Positions 62,648 through 64,000 of a stretch of 64,000 nucleotides of DNA are shown here, piece by piece. The notes beneath the pieces are model-generated. The model was not told the DNA's origin and made no database searches. It saw only the letters and a program-made list of their open reading frames with translations. The first letter of the stretch is position 1. Each line of letters begins with the position of its first letter. Made by a program: the position numbers and the translations under genes. This stretch comes from an uncultured Prolixibacteraceae bacterium (GTDB taxonomy: Bacteria; Bacteroidota; Bacteroidia; Bacteroidales; Prolixibacteraceae), in assembly GCA_937915865.1 (NCBI GenBank), contig CALGIG010000054.1, positions 1 through 64,000 on the forward strand, read 5' to 3'.

Positions 62648-63898
62648 TTAATCGATAAAATTAAGCGTTTTATTGATGATCGACAATGTTTCACAGAATT
62701 TATCCAGGTCGTCTTTTGTATGCTGGGCTGTAATGTTCAATCTTAACCTTGAATCTTTAAGTTTGACCGCAGGGTAGGTGGCAGGAATAATATAAATCCC
62801 TCTTTCCAATAACTGCCGGGCCACAACCTTTGTTTTCTCATCATCCCTGACCATAACGGGTATAATGGGAGACTCCGACCGGCCAATGTCAAATCCCCGC
62901 TCAATAAGTTGTTTCTTGATATACCTGGTATTGTCCCATAGCTTTTGGATTATCTGGGGTTCTTCTGTGAATAAATCGATAGCTTTGGATGCTGCTGCAA
63001 CAATGGGGGGAGCGACAGATGCTGAAAACGTGTTCGACCGGGAAAAGTGTTTCATGTATTTAATAAGTTGCCTGTTCCCGACGGCATATCCCCCGCCTGT
63101 TCCCATCGATTTACTGAGGGTGCCCGTTATTAAGTCCACTTTATCCTCAACCCCAAAATGATTTACTGTCCCTTTCCCATTTTTACCAAACACTCCGGCG
63201 CCATGTGCATCGTCAACAAACATGTAGGCCCCATACTTTTTTGCCATCTCGGATATTTCTGCCAAACGGGGTAAATCCCCATCCTGCGAATAAACACCGT
63301 CAACTATAACTGCAATATTCCGGTAGTTGCCTTTTGAACGCTGCAATACGGATTCAAGATATTCCACATCATTGTGCCTGAATATCTTCACATTGGTCTT
63401 GATTAAGCCGTCATAAATGCTGGCATGCACAAACATATCGACAACGGCAATGTCCATTTTTCCCAAAAGAAGCTGAAAGACTCCGATATTGGCAGAATAC
63501 CCCGAAGAGTACAAAATGGCTGCTTCCTTACCGTGAAGACGGGCAAGTTTTTGTTCTAAATCCAAATGGATATCAGTGGCGCCACCGATGACAGGAGAAG
63601 CACAGGTTCCAATCCCGTATTTCCCGATTGCGTTCTGAGCTGCTTCAATAACTTTGGGATGACGGTTCATTCCCAGATAATTATTTGAAACAAAACTTAT
63701 TGTTTTGCGGGTTTCTCCCGTGTACCGGTCAATGACGTCCATTTTTGAGCCGATAGCTGTCTTACAGGTAATGTCAAAGGCATTGGATTTGTACCGGTCC
63801 ATTTGATCAATAAACAATTGAAAATGATCGGCAGTTGAATAGATGTCCTTATCAGGAATGTCTATGAAATCTCTCGGGGTATATACTTTGTCTTGCAT
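62648..63898 (-). CDS. Alpha-oxoamine synthase (serine palmitoyltransferase/BioF-like)
   Basis: A 416-aa PLP enzyme of the AOS family. It shows SNNYLGMNRHPKVIEAA, GGATDIHLDLEQKLARLHGK, DDAHGAGVFG (PLP-binding Asp and His) and the Schiff-base Lys in TGTLSKSMGTGGGYAVGN. These enzymes join an amino acid with an acyl-CoA. Bacteroidota use one for sphingolipid synthesis and others for biotin or 2-amino-3-ketobutyrate. The N-terminal extension (about 1-45, MQDKVYTPRDFIDIP) differs from BioF, and I cannot fix the substrate. Probably a chromosomal gene next to the element. The last 100 bp of the window hold no gene. Confidence 0.85.
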   Translation of the reverse strand: MQDKVYTPRDFIDIPDKDIYSTADHFQLFIDQMDRYKSNAFDITCKTAIGSKMDVIDRYTGETRKTISFVSNNYLGMNRHPKVIEAAQNAIGKYGIGTCASPVIGGATDIHLDLEQKLARLHGKEAAILYSSGYSANIGVFQLLLGKMDIAVVDMFVHASIYDGLIKTNVKIFRHNDVEYLESVLQRSKGNYRNIAVIVDGVYSQDGDLPRLAEISEMAKKYGAYMFVDDAHGAGVFGKNGKGTVNHFGVEDKVDLITGTLSKSMGTGGGYAVGNRQLIKYMKHFSRSNTFSASVAPPIVAAASKAIDLFTEEPQIIQKLWDNTRYIKKQLIERGFDIGRSESPIIPVMVRDDEKTKVVARQLLERGIYIIPATYPAVKLKDSRLRLNITAQHTKDDLDKFCETLSIINKTLNFID

Positions 63899-64000
63899 GG
63901 CGAAAATGATTAATTTGGTTCTTTAAACACTTTTAAGTTTCGAATATAATTGAATAATGTCTTTTTTTAATGATTCTATATTAAATATTTAAAAAATCTA

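Overview
The window looks like an accessory stretch of a Bacteroidota chromosome, probably a Marinilabiliales/Prolixibacteraceae-like relative rather than a gut Bacteroides. The evidence is the CTnDOT-type tra/mob genes, the promoters with a TAnnTTTG -7 box, a secreted protein with a type IX secretion C-terminal sorting domain, and IntDOT-like tyrosine recombinases. No rRNA, tRNA or CRISPR array was found. AT-rich cargo alternates with a GC-richer conjugation backbone.

Layout. (1) 1-1300: a tyrosine recombinase cut off at the window edge and its control region. (2) About 1338-12995: a compact integrative element of roughly 11.7 kb bounded by a 14-bp direct repeat. It carries its own integrase, several small DNA-binding regulators each beside its own palindrome, a serine recombinase, a primase-like protein, and two secreted proteins, one a BspA/LRR T9SS cargo protein. 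(3) 13.3-13.8 kb: the frameshifted tail of a UvrD-like helicase. (4) 13.9-20.1 kb: a tightly overlapping four-gene SMC system of Wadjet (JetABCD) type. (5) 20.4-25.3 kb: a 1521-aa nuclease-STAND ATPase, probably an Avs-like phage sensor, plus a 91-aa partner ORF. (6) 25.4-61.9 kb: a CTnDOT-like conjugative element. It holds an HU protein, traN-M-L-K-J-I-G-F-E, traD/B/A, an oriT-like region, mobA-B-C, a DUF4099/DUF3945 protein, topB, a DUF1896 protein and a giant methylase/helicase. Recognisable traO, traP and traQ are absent after traN, where a good intrinsic terminator closes the operon. (7) 61.9-63.9 kb: a TetR regulator and an alpha-oxoamine synthase (serine palmitoyltransferase/BioF-like), probably host chromosome.

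Two defence-like cargo blocks interrupt the conjugation backbone. Between traD and traE lies one seven-gene operon: AbiEi, AbiEii, HsdM, HsdS, an ABC-type ATPase, an HNH nuclease and a UPF0489 (arginase-fold) protein. It has no HsdR, and its single promoter overlaps a palindrome that is probably the AbiEi operator. Between mobC and the DUF4099 gene lies a translationally coupled pair: a GHKL (sacsin-like) ATPase and an AlbA_2/Schlafen-type protein. These two blocks are the best candidates for undescribed biology. The divergent Wadjet and the STAND nuclease are the best candidates for variants of known systems.
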